From Bacteroidota bacterium (lineage in GTDB: Bacteria; Bacteroidota; Bacteroidia; Cytophagales; Cyclobacteriaceae), in the NCBI GenBank assembly GCA_016191555.1, contig JACPVX010000011.1, positions 20,060-84,059 on the forward strand: 64,000 nt of DNA, read 5' to 3'. The notes under the pieces are model-generated. The model worked only from the letters and a program-made list of their open reading frames with translations. It was not told the DNA's origin and did no database searches. Shown piece after piece: positions 9,182-18,141 of this stretch. A program made the translations under genes and the position numbers. The number at the start of each line of letters is the position of its first letter. Positions within the stretch are counted from its first letter, which is position 1.

Positions 9182-9883
9182 TTAAATAATCCCCTCATCT
9201 GCAAAGCTAAAATATTTATGTCCTGTAATAATGAGATGATCAAGTAATTGTATTTCTAAAAACCGGCCGGCTTCTTTTAGTTTTTTGGTGAGTTCAATAT
9301 CACTTTGACTCGGTTGAAGATTACCCGAAGGATGATTGTGAGCAACCACCACTCCGCTAGCCAATTCTTCGAGTGCCAGCTTGTAAATGATTTTCGGGTC
9401 GGCAACCGTGCCTGCTACACCGCCTTCGCTGATTCGTTTCTTTTTTGTGACTCGATGGGCACGATTGAGTAACAATACCCAAAACTCCTCATGTGGCAAG
9501 TCCATCATGTCGCTTTTCAATTGATCGAATGCGTCTTTGGAAGTGGTAATCCTAGGTTTGTCTTCGCTATCGCTTTCTTTTCGTCTGCGACCTAATTCCA
9601 GTGCAGCTATAATGGTGATGGCTTTTGCTTCGCCAATGCCTTTTACTCTCATCAAATCTTTGACCGATAACTTGGCTAGTAGATTGATGTTGTTATTGCC
9701 TTGCAGCAGTACTTTTTTGGAGACTTCTACTGCGCTTAGGTTGGCCGTACCAGACCCAATGAGAATAGCGAGTAGTTCGGCATCGGAAAGTGCGTTAGTG
9801 CCTTTTAATAGGAGTTTTTCGCGAGGGCGATCCTCGGGGTTCCAATCCCTGATGTTGAGCGGTTTGCTGTCTTCGATTTTCAT
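9182..9883 (-). CDS. radC: RadC family JAB-domain protein
   Basis: The protein has 233 residues. A helix-hairpin-helix segment (MRVKGIGEAKAITIIAALEL) lies near 78-97, and a C-terminal JAB/MPN metalloprotease-like domain carries the metal-site pattern HNHPSG at 182-187 with Asp at 195. RadC was named for DNA repair, but that role is disputed and its activity is not settled. The length is normal for the chromosomal form. It is first in a minus-strand operon with DUF1684 and the SMP-30-like gene. Confidence 0.93.
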   Translation of the reverse strand: MKIEDSKPLNIRDWNPEDRPREKLLLKGTNALSDAELLAILIGSGTANLSAVEVSKKVLLQGNNNINLLAKLSVKDLMRVKGIGEAKAITIIAALELGRRRKESDSEDKPRITTSKDAFDQLKSDMMDLPHEEFWVLLLNRAHRVTKKKRISEGGVAGTVADPKIIYKLALEELASGVVVAHNHPSGNLQPSQSDIELTKKLKEAGRFLEIQLLDHLIITGHKYFSFADEGII

Positions 9884-9974
9884 AAATAAGGTGCTATGAA
9901 ATCGGAAAGCCCGGGGAATGGAATTCCTTTAGTGCAAGATATGTATTTTTATACGGTTAGATATCTACGAGATT

Positions 9975-10364
9975 ATGCGATTAGCTTTTATTTGTAAGTA
10001 TTGCAGTGAAGAAACCCAGCTGAATTTTGTTGTAGGCGATCGATTCAGGTTTATGGTAAAGCATGGAGAAAATTATTCATGCCGATGTGAGCAATGTGGG
10101 GCACTCAACGAAATTCATGTGAATCGGATTTACGCCCGAACGAATAAGCTAACGCTGATCGTAAGTTTGGTTTTCACTTTTGGAATGATGATTTATTTAT
10201 CGAATCACTTTTACACAAACTACGTCTCCGGTCGCACGCTGAACATCGGCTTGAGGGGTGTTGGGATTGTGACTATAGGTTTAGCGATTCCGCTTTTTAT
10301 TTGGGGCGTTTTGTACGCTGCTGAGTTAGGTAGGATCAGGCGATTCAATGACCATCGGGTATAA
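9975..10364 (+). CDS. Small membrane protein with N-terminal zinc-ribbon-like cysteines
   Basis: I do not recognise this 129-residue protein. Residues 1-50 hold CKYC (7-10) and CRCEQC (36-41), a spacing that could bind zinc. Two predicted transmembrane helices follow near 59-76 and 92-113, and the basic C-terminus suggests both ends are cytoplasmic. It is a single gene, divergent from radC and convergent with rpsT, and its stop codon overlaps the A/T tract of the rpsT terminator. Confidence 0.7.
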   Translation: MRLAFICKYCSEETQLNFVVGDRFRFMVKHGENYSCRCEQCGALNEIHVNRIYARTNKLTLIVSLVFTFGMMIYLSNHFYTNYVSGRTLNIGLRGVGIVTIGLAIPLFIWGVLYAAELGRIRRFNDHRV

Positions 10365-10407
10365 AAAAACCCTCCACAATCCATTTTTAAACTTGGAATG
10401 AGGAGGG
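10363..10407 (-). terminator. Terminator of rpsT
   Basis: On the minus strand CCCTCC (10402-10407) pairs with GGAGGG (10370-10375), with an inner TGG-type stem pair in the loop, and seven T follow (10363-10369). It lies just past the rpsT stop and overlaps the stop of the convergent gene. Confidence 0.75.
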
Positions 10408-10430
10408 AATAAAAAAAATAGGATGGGAAA

Positions 10431-10685
10431 TTACGCTATTGCGTTTACACGCTTCGCAAGCTTGCTTTTTTGGTTAGCAGCTTTTTTCCAATGGATTACG
10501 TTCTTCTTTGCCAATTTATCGATCATGCCACTCACTTCTTTCAAAAGAGCTTGTGCTTCATCTTTTGTGGTGGTAGAAGTCAATTTCTTGATTTGAGTGC
10601 GGGTAGTTTTTGCTTGGTAGCGGTTTCTTACTCGCTTGGTCTCGTTTGCTCTAACTCTCTTTTGCGCTGATTTGTGATTTGCCAT
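10431..10685 (-). CDS. rpsT: 30S ribosomal protein S20
   Basis: This is an 84-residue basic protein with the typical S20 opening MANHKSAQKRVRANETKR and a helical Lys/Arg-rich body. It binds 16S rRNA in the body of the small subunit. It is monocistronic, with a well-formed promoter upstream and a hairpin terminator downstream. Confidence 0.97.
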   Translation of the reverse strand: MANHKSAQKRVRANETKRVRNRYQAKTTRTQIKKLTSTTTKDEAQALLKEVSGMIDKLAKKNVIHWKKAANQKSKLAKRVNAIA

Positions 10686-10707
10686 AAGTGCTTTTCTAAA
10701 AGGACTG

Positions 10708-10737
10708 CAAAAATAAGGGCAATAACCTGATTTGCAA
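10708..10737 (-). promoter_or_regulatory. Promoter of rpsT
   Basis: The minus strand reads TTG (10735-10737), 19 bp, then TATTTTTG (10708-10715), an exact fit to the Bacteroidota form TTG-N19-TAnnTTTG. GCAGTCC follows at the expected start of transcription. The leader would be about 15 nt. Confidence 0.6.
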
Positions 10738-10748
10738 GGCCTATTCTA

Positions 10749-12353
10749 TCATTTCTTTTGAATCTGTCCTTCAAACAACAGCCAGGTGTTAGGGTCCAGC
10801 TTCATTTCGATGGGCTCAAAATCGGCTTTTAAGGTTATTTTCCACGATTTTGAGTCAATTTGAACCGTTTCTGTTTTAGTTAATCCATCTTTTCCAATCC
10901 AAGCTAGATCCAAAGGGAAACTGAAAAAGGACTCTTTCTGAGTTTGATTGATTTCTAAAATCAATTCTTTTTTGGTCGAATTGTAACCCCAGTTGCCGGA
11001 AAGGCGTGGGTGCCCGCCCCGAAACAGCCACTGATCAAAAAAAGGCTTCAGGTTTTGTCCGGTCACTTCTTCCATCACCAACCGAAAATCATCGGTCAGC
11101 GCATTGCTTTTTTGGTAGCGCGCGTAGTAGGTCTGAATTCCTTTCCAGAAGAGCGCATCGCCTACTTTGTGCCGCAACATGTGCAAAACCCAGCCTGCCT
11201 TTTGGTAGGTGTTCGTGCTTAGGACTTTATTAATGTCGGTGAGCGTGGTGTCTACAATGGGGGCAGGGTTTTTAGTATAATATTTAATCACCTGCTCGCG
11301 ATCAATAATTTGCTCTTTCACCAAATGATCTTGGCCATAGGCATGTTCCAGATACAAATGCGCGAAATAAGTAGCAAAACCTTCGCTGAGCCATACGTGG
11401 TGCCAGTCGTTTTCTGAAGCAGAGTTGCCAAACCATTGGTGTGCTTCTTCATGGGCAATCAGGCTCACATGGTCGCCTTTGCCGTTCACTGAATTTTCGA
11501 AATAGAAAATAGCACCTGCATTTTCCAATCCGCCCCAGCGTGTTTTGGATTGCACGTTGGCTAATTTCTTAAAAGGATAAGGTCCAACATGCCGATGGAA
11601 AAAATCGAGCACCTGCACTGCCGCTGCATAATCGCTAAACCCTTCTGTTTTGTTTTGCGGATACACCCAGCTTTCCACAGCAATTCCATCTACTACTCCG
11701 GCTCGTTGCACGGCAAATCGGGCTATACCCACAACCATCACCTTTACGGGAATAGCAACCTCTTCTTCATATCGTATTAGTTTTTGTTTCGCGTTCAAAA
11801 AAGTTTCTTCTGTTTGAATGCCATTGGCCACAACTGAATAATGGTGCGGAGCGATGACCACAAACGTAACGCGTGCTTTGTCGCTCGGATGATCGATTAC
11901 CGGCAGCCAATGATGCCCACGATCGGGCCAGTTGTCGCCAAAGAAACCACGATCGCCAAATTTATTTTTTCCAATGATAAATCCGTCAAGCGGAATGCCA
12001 GTATAAGTGATTTCGAAAGTAAGTTGTTCGTTTACACTTGAAGCGGTTGCCAACTGAATAGTGACGCGGTCATTTTGATGACGGAAGGAAAGGGGTTTCC
12101 CATTGAGTGTTACCGCAGATACCGTCATTCCCAAACCTTGCGCATTTTTATTTACCAGATCTAAATCGAAAGAGGTGATGGTTTTTTTGAAACGAATAGT
12201 GACTTGCGCAACTCCTGAAATCTGATCAGTTGAATCATTCACTTCCAGTTGAAACAGATACTGTTGCACATCGATGGCTTCATTTCTTTTGTAAGGATCG
12301 GTGGCATTGCCAACGGAGTAAATGAAAAGAAAAAGTGTAAATAATTTCTTCAT
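10749..12353 (-). CDS. Secreted M1 family zinc metallopeptidase
   Basis: This 534-residue protein has a short signal peptide. The M1 signature is complete: exopeptidase motif GGLENAG at 274-280, zinc site HEEAH at 301-305 and the third ligand Glu324 in LSEGFATYF. At about 530 residues it lacks the long C-terminal helical domain of APN-type enzymes, as is common for Bacteroidota secreted members. It likely trims N-terminal residues from peptides outside the cytoplasm. It is divergent from the phospholipase-like gene, and the shared upstream region contains a 12-bp direct repeat. Confidence 0.92.
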   Translation of the reverse strand: MKKLFTLFLFIYSVGNATDPYKRNEAIDVQQYLFQLEVNDSTDQISGVAQVTIRFKKTITSFDLDLVNKNAQGLGMTVSAVTLNGKPLSFRHQNDRVTIQLATASSVNEQLTFEITYTGIPLDGFIIGKNKFGDRGFFGDNWPDRGHHWLPVIDHPSDKARVTFVVIAPHHYSVVANGIQTEETFLNAKQKLIRYEEEVAIPVKVMVVGIARFAVQRAGVVDGIAVESWVYPQNKTEGFSDYAAAVQVLDFFHRHVGPYPFKKLANVQSKTRWGGLENAGAIFYFENSVNGKGDHVSLIAHEEAHQWFGNSASENDWHHVWLSEGFATYFAHLYLEHAYGQDHLVKEQIIDREQVIKYYTKNPAPIVDTTLTDINKVLSTNTYQKAGWVLHMLRHKVGDALFWKGIQTYYARYQKSNALTDDFRLVMEEVTGQNLKPFFDQWLFRGGHPRLSGNWGYNSTKKELILEINQTQKESFFSFPLDLAWIGKDGLTKTETVQIDSKSWKITLKADFEPIEMKLDPNTWLLFEGQIQKK

Positions 12354-12395
12354 GATTTGTATTTTAGCCTTTCGCGATCAATTAGTTCTTACGAG

Positions 12396-12431
12396 CATCC
12401 CCAAAAGCCCGATCATCCCCAAAAGGCTTTT
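12396..12431. repeat. 12-bp direct repeat and hairpin in a divergent promoter region
   Basis: CATCCCCAAAAG occurs twice, at 12396-12407 and 12414-12425, with an 18-bp period. The same stretch also folds as AAAAGCC (12403-12409) against GGCTTTT (12425-12431), followed by T-rich sequence on the plus strand. It may be an operator or an attenuator for either flanking gene. Confidence 0.5.
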
Positions 12432-12470
12432 TGATTTTTTGCGATGCACATTTAAAATCAAAAGATACTC

Positions 12471-13442
12471 ATGTTGAGAAGGAATCAAAAGTGGTTTTTG
12501 TTCACCGTGGCATTTCTGTGTGGTGGATGGGGATTTTTCGGTCATCAAAAAATTAACCGGCTGGCGGTTTTCACATTACCAGTGGAAATGATCACTTTTT
12601 ATAAGCATCACATCCGCTACATTTCCGAAGCGGCCGTCAATCCAGATCGCAGAAGATATGCGGTAGAAGGAGAGGGAGCTCGCCACTACATTGATTTAGA
12701 TACCTATGGTGATAGTGCTGCTTATAAATTGCCGCGCTATTGGAAAGAGGCACTGGAAAAATTTGGCGAGGATTCATTGCAAGCGCATGGTATTGTGCCT
12801 TGGCATATTTACCGAGCCTATTTTCAACTGCGCGATGCTTTTATGCTAAAAGATCCGGCAAAGATTTTAAAGCAATCCGCAGAGATGGGGCATTACATTG
12901 CCGATGCGCACGTGCCACTTCACACCACGAGTAATTATGATGGGCAGTTGACCGACCAAGTGGGCATTCATGCCTTTTGGGAATCGAGGTTGCCAGAATT
13001 ATTTTTTAATGAGTATGATTTTTATGTAGGCAAAGCCAGTTATATAAAAAACGTTCAATTGACTGCATGGGATGCAGTGGCGCAAGCCCATACTGCGCTG
13101 GATTCTGTCTTGCAATTTGAAAGGCAACTAGCTCAACAGTCGAAAGCATCGAAGTTTAATTTTGAATCCAAAGGTCGGCAGACAGTGCTCGTGTTCTCGA
13201 TTGGCTATTCGAAAAAATACCATGCAATGTTGAATGGCATGGTAGAACGCCAAATGCGCCACTGTATTAAAATGATCGGAGATGTGTGGTACACCGCATG
13301 GGTTGATGCTGGCCAGCCTGAATTAAATACGTTGATCAACTATCAACCTACTGAAGAGGAATTGAGAATTCAACGAGTGGAGCTTGCAAAGTGGAAGGCA
13401 GAGCGAATTAAAAATGCCCGGTCACACGAACTGGAAGAGTAA
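12471..13442 (+). CDS. Zinc-dependent phospholipase C / S1-P1 nuclease-like secreted protein
   Basis: The 323-residue protein has an N-terminal signal that ends just before Trp20, so WGFFGH would begin the mature protein. In this fold the N-terminal Trp helps bind zinc. Other expected zinc ligands are visible: His25, the HYID group at 72-75, GHYIADAHVPLH at 140-151 and HAFWE at 167-171. The family includes phospholipase C and S1/P1 nucleases, and the sequence does not decide between lipid and nucleic acid substrates. It is a single gene, divergent from the M1 peptidase. Confidence 0.82.
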   Translation: MLRRNQKWFLFTVAFLCGGWGFFGHQKINRLAVFTLPVEMITFYKHHIRYISEAAVNPDRRRYAVEGEGARHYIDLDTYGDSAAYKLPRYWKEALEKFGEDSLQAHGIVPWHIYRAYFQLRDAFMLKDPAKILKQSAEMGHYIADAHVPLHTTSNYDGQLTDQVGIHAFWESRLPELFFNEYDFYVGKASYIKNVQLTAWDAVAQAHTALDSVLQFERQLAQQSKASKFNFESKGRQTVLVFSIGYSKKYHAMLNGMVERQMRHCIKMIGDVWYTAWVDAGQPELNTLINYQPTEEELRIQRVELAKWKAERIKNARSHELEE

Positions 13443-13452
13443 ATTTGATGCC

Positions 13453-14814
13453 CTAATTTGAAAATACGTTTTGTTTGTTGAGAAGCTTTGAAATGGCGTT
13501 GAGGGTAATCTTCTTGATCTTGTCACCATCTTTGCCGCCCATGCCCCGGTGTGAACACCAATCGTACGAAGCGCCATTAACAACAATTCCGGATGTGGCG
13601 GATTTTTGGAATACAATAAAAGTGCCAATCGTTTCTTTACCGCCTCTAGCTCCTTTGTCGAAACCGATCAACTCAATCCGATGAAAATTTAATTTGGAGT
13701 TATCGATCTGCGGATATCCATCAGGGGTAAATGATGAAATGGGAGCGCCATCGTATTCACCGGAAGGTAAAGAGATAATATCTCCTTTACTTAAATTCAA
13801 TCCTTCGAGTAACGGAGATTGAGGAGAGACAATTTTATATCCATCCCAACCTTGATCGGGTTGCAAGCCGTATCCCCCATGGGGAAAATCGGCACCGATG
13901 CTCGAGAGAATAGAGAATTGAAGCGATGGGTGATCCCACTCAATGGTATTTAATAAAGGGTCAGCAATTGGATCTTTTTCGGAGTTGGCATTATTTGATT
14001 TGTAACAGATCATTTGGTGCTGAAGTGTATAGCGCACTTGCCACCACATGGTGTTGCCAGAAAGAATAATGGCGTGTTTGCCTTCTTCTACAAACCGATC
14101 GAAATTTTTTCTTGCCTTTCGTGTCCAATACTCGCTATGGCCGACTAATGCAATGATTTTGGAGTTTTGAATGGAAGCATAATCATCGAGGTCAATGTCG
14201 GCAATATAATTAACAGATAGATTCGACAAAGTTGAAAACCATTTTAAACCGGTAATGGCTTGCCATTGCAATTCCATGGGGCGATGAAATGAAACGATGG
14301 ATGCTTTGTTGCTATACAGACTTCTGCCACCGGCCAGCGCATAAGCATTATCTGTGTTGGAAGGATAAACAATAGTGATATCGACAGGCTTTGTTGTTTT
14401 TACGATGAAGGGGATTTTTCGCTCAATCTGATACAAACCACTTTTAGTAGATGTAGGGATTTCTATTTCAGTAGCGAACGAATATCCAAACCCATTGATT
14501 GCTGGATCAGAATTGGAGATGTTTTGAATTTTTAAATTCGCACGTACTGAAAACGCCACGTTGCCTTGAAGATCGTATACATCCAGCCGACAGGGGTCTG
14601 TATTACTATTGGAGTGAATGAATGCTTTCATCTTTTCTCCTGGCATGTAGGATAGTTTTTCTGAATAACCAGAGTCGAACGAAGGAGCGCACGGATTAGT
14701 AGGAATGGGAAGAACTGGTTGTGGAGTTTCAGTCGCCTCCTTACAGGATTCCACAAGTAGCACGATTGCCACCCAAATGAGTAGGAGGTAGGGCCGTAAT
14801 CGAATTGCCTGCAT
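13453..14814 (-). CDS. Lipoprotein with dimethylformamidase beta-subunit-like domain
   Basis: The 453-residue protein has a lipobox-like VESC with Cys24 after a hydrophobic N-terminus, so it is probably a lipoprotein. The region from about 160 to 440 resembles the C-terminal domain of the N,N-dimethylformamidase large subunit family, with phrases such as LVGHSEYWTRKARKNFDRFV and LSGNTMWWQVRY. The first 150 residues look like a beta-sandwich. True DMFase needs a small subunit and a metal site that I cannot confirm, so the activity is unknown. The gene is convergent with the phospholipase-like gene, 10 bp apart. Confidence 0.72.
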   Translation of the reverse strand: MQAIRLRPYLLLIWVAIVLLVESCKEATETPQPVLPIPTNPCAPSFDSGYSEKLSYMPGEKMKAFIHSNSNTDPCRLDVYDLQGNVAFSVRANLKIQNISNSDPAINGFGYSFATEIEIPTSTKSGLYQIERKIPFIVKTTKPVDITIVYPSNTDNAYALAGGRSLYSNKASIVSFHRPMELQWQAITGLKWFSTLSNLSVNYIADIDLDDYASIQNSKIIALVGHSEYWTRKARKNFDRFVEEGKHAIILSGNTMWWQVRYTLQHQMICYKSNNANSEKDPIADPLLNTIEWDHPSLQFSILSSIGADFPHGGYGLQPDQGWDGYKIVSPQSPLLEGLNLSKGDIISLPSGEYDGAPISSFTPDGYPQIDNSKLNFHRIELIGFDKGARGGKETIGTFIVFQKSATSGIVVNGASYDWCSHRGMGGKDGDKIKKITLNAISKLLNKQNVFSN

Positions 14815-14932
14815 GACTAAATTAATTCTTGCAAAATAAGACGGAAATTCTAATAACAGAATCCATCTTTAGAATTTACTACCAATTGGAGGATATAACT
14901 GAATTTTACTACTGATTGAAGAAATATAAAGG

Positions 14933-14940
14933 TAATTTTG
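14933..14940 (+). promoter_or_regulatory. Candidate -7 element of the GtrA gene
   Basis: TAATTTTG matches TAnnTTTG and ends 17 bp before the ATG at 14958. No convincing -33 TTG is present. Confidence 0.35.
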
Positions 14941-14957
14941 ACCTCTCAATAAAGTAA

Positions 14958-15353
14958 ATGGAATTATTGACCTCACACCCCTTAGTTTTCAAGTTTCTAA
15001 AATTTGCGGTAGTCGGAGCGATGGGACTTGTCATCGATTTTGGTGTAACCTATTTGTGCAAGGAAACTTTTCGATTTAATAAGTATGTTGCAAATGCGCT
15101 GGGCTTTTTCGTATCAGGTGCGAACAATTTTTTGCTTAACCGCTCCTGGACTTTTGCTAACAACGATCCTCAGATATGGGAACAGTATGCTAAGTTTATA
15201 TCCTTCGCCTTGATTGGTTTATTGATAAACTCCGTTATCATTTGGTTTTTGCATGGTCAAAAGAAAAGAAATTTTTACATTTCAAAAGCGGTTGCTACCG
15301 GAGTGGTCATGATATGGAATTTCTCTTCTAACTTTCTTTTCACTTTCAGATAA
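14958..15353 (+). CDS. GtrA family membrane protein
   Basis: The protein has 131 residues and four predicted transmembrane helices. The family pattern FLKFAVVGAMGLVIDFGVTY lies in helix 1, and NFLLNRSWTF lies between helices 2 and 3. GtrA-like proteins are thought to move lipid-linked sugars across the inner membrane or to support cell-surface polysaccharide synthesis. No glycosyltransferase partner is adjacent, so its role here is open. A perfect hairpin follows the stop. Confidence 0.88.
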   Translation: MELLTSHPLVFKFLKFAVVGAMGLVIDFGVTYLCKETFRFNKYVANALGFFVSGANNFLLNRSWTFANNDPQIWEQYAKFISFALIGLLINSVIIWFLHGQKKRNFYISKAVATGVVMIWNFSSNFLFTFR

Positions 15354-15355
15354 AG

Positions 15356-15383
15356 AAAATAGCTCCCGCGAAGGAGCTATTTT
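15356..15383. terminator. Bidirectional terminator between convergent genes
   Basis: A perfect 11-bp stem, AAAATAGCTCC (15356-15366) with GGAGCTATTTT (15373-15383), encloses loop cgcgaa. A/T on both flanks lets it serve the GtrA gene (plus) and the SRPBCC gene (minus). Confidence 0.8.
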
Positions 15384-15405
15384 ACAAAAACAAAAAAATC
15401 AATAT

Positions 15406-15993
15406 TTATTTAGTGCCTGTTGAATCGACAGGTGTTGATTCGATGACAGGCGCTTCTATCGGTGAACTCTCAACCAACTTTTTTAAATCTTGTAAGCCAT
15501 CCGCATATTGGCCATCCAACATCGTGCCCATGAATAGTGACCACATCGCTTTGCCCATGAAACCTTTGTTGTCACCGTCATAACTCCAAGTTACTTTTGT
15601 TCCATTTCCCTCAGGCGCAAGCTTAAATTCTGCCCAGGCAGTACCTTCAAACCCTTCGAATTTTAATCCGGTTTTTACGCGTTCATTTTCTACACTTTCA
15701 ACTACCCATTGTGAACCAGTTCCGGTTTTTTCTCCGACCCAGTTCATTTTAGCGCCCACGCCAGCGGCAGCACCTTCATAAGTATTTTTTGCGGCAGGAT
15801 CCATTTTACTCCACGGAGACCATGCGACAAATTTTTCCATGTTGTTTAAATGCGGAAAAATGGCTGAGGCAGGGGCGTTGATTACAACAGATTGTTCAAC
15901 ATGACCTTTGGCTGGTGCAAAGGCAAGAACATAGCCAATAATGAGCACTAGCAATGCGCCAATGCCAATTCCAATGAATTTTAGAATTTTCAT
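15406..15993 (-). CDS. SRPBCC family protein with N-terminal membrane anchor
   Basis: The protein has 195 residues, with a single hydrophobic N-terminal helix (IGIGIGALLVLIIGYVLAF) followed by a START/SRPBCC fold. VINAPASAIFPHLNNMEKFV and WSPWSKMDP are typical of the polyketide cyclase-like group in Bacteroidota. The C-terminal 25 residues are rich in Pro, Thr and Ser and are probably disordered. Such proteins bind hydrophobic ligands; the ligand is unknown. It follows the sensor kinase gene in the same direction, about 100 bp apart, so co-transcription is possible but not shown. Confidence 0.8.
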   Translation of the reverse strand: MKILKFIGIGIGALLVLIIGYVLAFAPAKGHVEQSVVINAPASAIFPHLNNMEKFVAWSPWSKMDPAAKNTYEGAAAGVGAKMNWVGEKTGTGSQWVVESVENERVKTGLKFEGFEGTAWAEFKLAPEGNGTKVTWSYDGDNKGFMGKAMWSLFMGTMLDGQYADGLQDLKKLVESSPIEAPVIESTPVDSTGTK

Positions 15994-16094
15994 AGTTAAA
16001 TGGGTTTAGTGATTTTAGCTTTTGGGGAGTTTGAAATTAGAAATAATTTCTCAAAAAAGAAATTTCTTCCCACACTCAATTACTTGATGATTGG

Positions 16095-17429
16095 TCAAAT
16101 TCCATCGATCGGAATAATAATACACGATTCGAATACCTGATTTTCGCAGTTCAATCTGAATTCAAATTGATGGAGCTGCAGCACCTGATCGCAAATCCAT
16201 AAGCCCATTCCCAATCCGTGGCTGTGATCACTTGATTTTTGAAACTCGCCTTTCAAAATTTCAGTAGTGGTAAATGATTGAACCGTGGGATTGATTATTC
16301 GCAATTGTGCACGATTGGCAACACGATCCAGTTGAATAGTAATTGTTGCGTTTGAGGCGGAGTATTTGACAGCGTTTTCAAGAAGGTTCTTCAGCACGAT
16401 TTCGAATTTCTCTGCGTCTAAAATGGCCGCGGTTGTGCCGCCATTTTGGTGCAGTGATAACATGATATAAATATTTTTTTCTACTGCCAACGGCCGCACA
16501 CTTTTTAAGCTGGCATAGATCATTTCTTCTATAAATTCCCTTTTCTTTCGCAGCGTGAGTGAATCACTTTTTAATTGACTAATTAGTAAAAAATCTTCCA
16601 CAATGCGGTTGAGCTTTCTTACTTCGTGTAATTGACTTGTTAGAATTTTTTGGGTCGGCTCATTGGTTTGTGAAAGCGATACAGCCAATTCTGTCTGCAT
16701 AATAGCCAATGGTGTTTTCAGTTCATGTGCTGCGGATGCAAAGAAGTTGACTTGATTTTTAATGCTTGATTCGAGACGTACTATCATTTCGTTGAGAGTA
16801 TTGGCCAGCAACTGACTTTCATCATTGGTGGAGGGAACTTCTACTCGACTCATTTCTTTGGACGCTGTAATCTGCGAAGCTGTATCAATAATCTTTCGCA
16901 AGGGATTCAGCATTCGGCCTGCTGCCCAGAAAATGAGCGTGCCTGCCAGCAGAAGTGAAAACCCATTGGCCAAGAGCAGGTAGTTTTGCATTTGTTTGAT
17001 TTGGAGTTCTACAAATTCGGTACTGCGCGCCAAGGAAATAATAACAGGCGATACATAAGGTACTTCTTTTTTCAGGTGAACGATCTTTAGGGTATCGACT
17101 AAAGAATAGGATGAAAGTGGCTCGAAGGAGTTGATTTCTGGAAAATCAGGAGAGCTAAACAAAGTAATTGGCTCGCCTAGCGCAGATTGGTTGACTTGCA
17201 ACAAATAGCCAGACGGAGGGAGCGGTATGGTGGGCGGATCGAGTGAAATGCGACTGGCAATTTTTTCTGCTTCCGCTTTCAATTCTTGTCTATCTGCTTC
17301 GTGCAGTGTTGCTTTAATCTTTTGGAAAATAAGCCAATTGGCAGGAAGAACGATGACTACAAAAGCCAGGAAGAAGAGAGCCGCAGCTTTTGTGCGTAAG
17401 CTTTGGTAGAATAGAATTGTGTGTGCCAA
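16095..17429 (-). CDS. Sensor histidine kinase with HAMP domain
   Basis: This is a 444-residue membrane kinase. Transmembrane helices are near 14-34 and 150-170, with a periplasmic domain of about 115 residues between them. A HAMP linker follows to about 225, then the H-box with His235 (AAHELKTP), the N-box with Asn352 (NLLENAVKYS) and the G-box GLGMGL near 405-410. It phosphorylates the regulator encoded just upstream. No ATG fits, so TTG at 17429 is taken as the start, 2 bp after the regulator stop, which suggests translational coupling. The signal sensed is unknown. Confidence 0.92.
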   Translation of the reverse strand: MAHTILFYQSLRTKAAALFFLAFVVIVLPANWLIFQKIKATLHEADRQELKAEAEKIASRISLDPPTIPLPPSGYLLQVNQSALGEPITLFSSPDFPEINSFEPLSSYSLVDTLKIVHLKKEVPYVSPVIISLARSTEFVELQIKQMQNYLLLANGFSLLLAGTLIFWAAGRMLNPLRKIIDTASQITASKEMSRVEVPSTNDESQLLANTLNEMIVRLESSIKNQVNFFASAAHELKTPLAIMQTELAVSLSQTNEPTQKILTSQLHEVRKLNRIVEDFLLISQLKSDSLTLRKKREFIEEMIYASLKSVRPLAVEKNIYIMLSLHQNGGTTAAILDAEKFEIVLKNLLENAVKYSASNATITIQLDRVANRAQLRIINPTVQSFTTTEILKGEFQKSSDHSHGLGMGLWICDQVLQLHQFEFRLNCENQVFESCIIIPIDGI

Positions 17430-17431
17430 CT

Positions 17432-18103
17432 TTATTGTTTTAGTAAGACTCCTTCTATGTAATACCCCACACTTACTTTCGTGCGGATAATATCTTCTTT
17501 GAGTTTGCGTCTTAATTGGGATAAATGCACTTCAATGACATTGCTACCCATATCAAAATTCACCTCCCAAATCTTTTCAGCAATTTCTGTTTTTGATAGA
17601 ACCCGATTACAATTTGTAACTAAAAGTTCGAGCAACGAAAACTCTCGGTTCGTCAAGAGCACTTCATTCGATTCAAAAAAAACTTTTCGTGATAGTAGAT
17701 TCATCTCTAAATCGCCTACTTTGTAGGATGTATAAGATTTTGGATCTCCTTTTCTTGTTACTGCCCGGATGCGTGCAAGAAATTCCGGAAACTCAAATGG
17801 TTTTTTGATGTAGTCCACAGCTCCGGCATCAAGCCCTCGTACGACATGTTCGGTTTCATTTAAGGCGCTAATAATGATTACAGGCGTATGAATTTTGAAT
17901 TGCCGCATGTTGGATAAAACGTCAAATCCGTTTTGTCCGGGAAGCATAATATCCAGTACAATCAAATCAAATTTACCTACAGAAGCCATTTCTATCCCTT
18001 GGCTTCCATTGAGAACGGCCTCAACACTATATCCGTTTTGCTGCAAACCATCTTTAATGAATTGATTCAGTTTGGGTTCGTCTTCGATAAGTAATATTTT
18101 CAT
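17432..18103 (-). CDS. OmpR/PhoB-type response regulator
   Basis: The protein has 223 residues. The receiver domain holds Asp8/Glu9-type acidic residues, the phospho-acceptor Asp51 (LIVLDIMLPG) and Lys101 (KKPFEFPEF). A winged-helix DNA-binding domain follows from about 130 (LTNREFSLLELLV and VIEVHLSQLRRKL). It is paired with the kinase immediately downstream. Its target genes cannot be told from the window. Confidence 0.95.
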   Translation of the reverse strand: MKILLIEDEPKLNQFIKDGLQQNGYSVEAVLNGSQGIEMASVGKFDLIVLDIMLPGQNGFDVLSNMRQFKIHTPVIIISALNETEHVVRGLDAGAVDYIKKPFEFPEFLARIRAVTRKGDPKSYTSYKVGDLEMNLLSRKVFFESNEVLLTNREFSLLELLVTNCNRVLSKTEIAEKIWEVNFDMGSNVIEVHLSQLRRKLKEDIIRTKVSVGYYIEGVLLKQ

Positions 18104-18141
18104 TCTATTCGTTTTATGATGTGAGTTTTGGATTTTTATCG

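Noticed and set aside
16045..16064. AATTTCT/AGAAATT hairpin after the sensor kinase
   Set aside because: A stem of A/T only in AT-rich DNA is likely chance.
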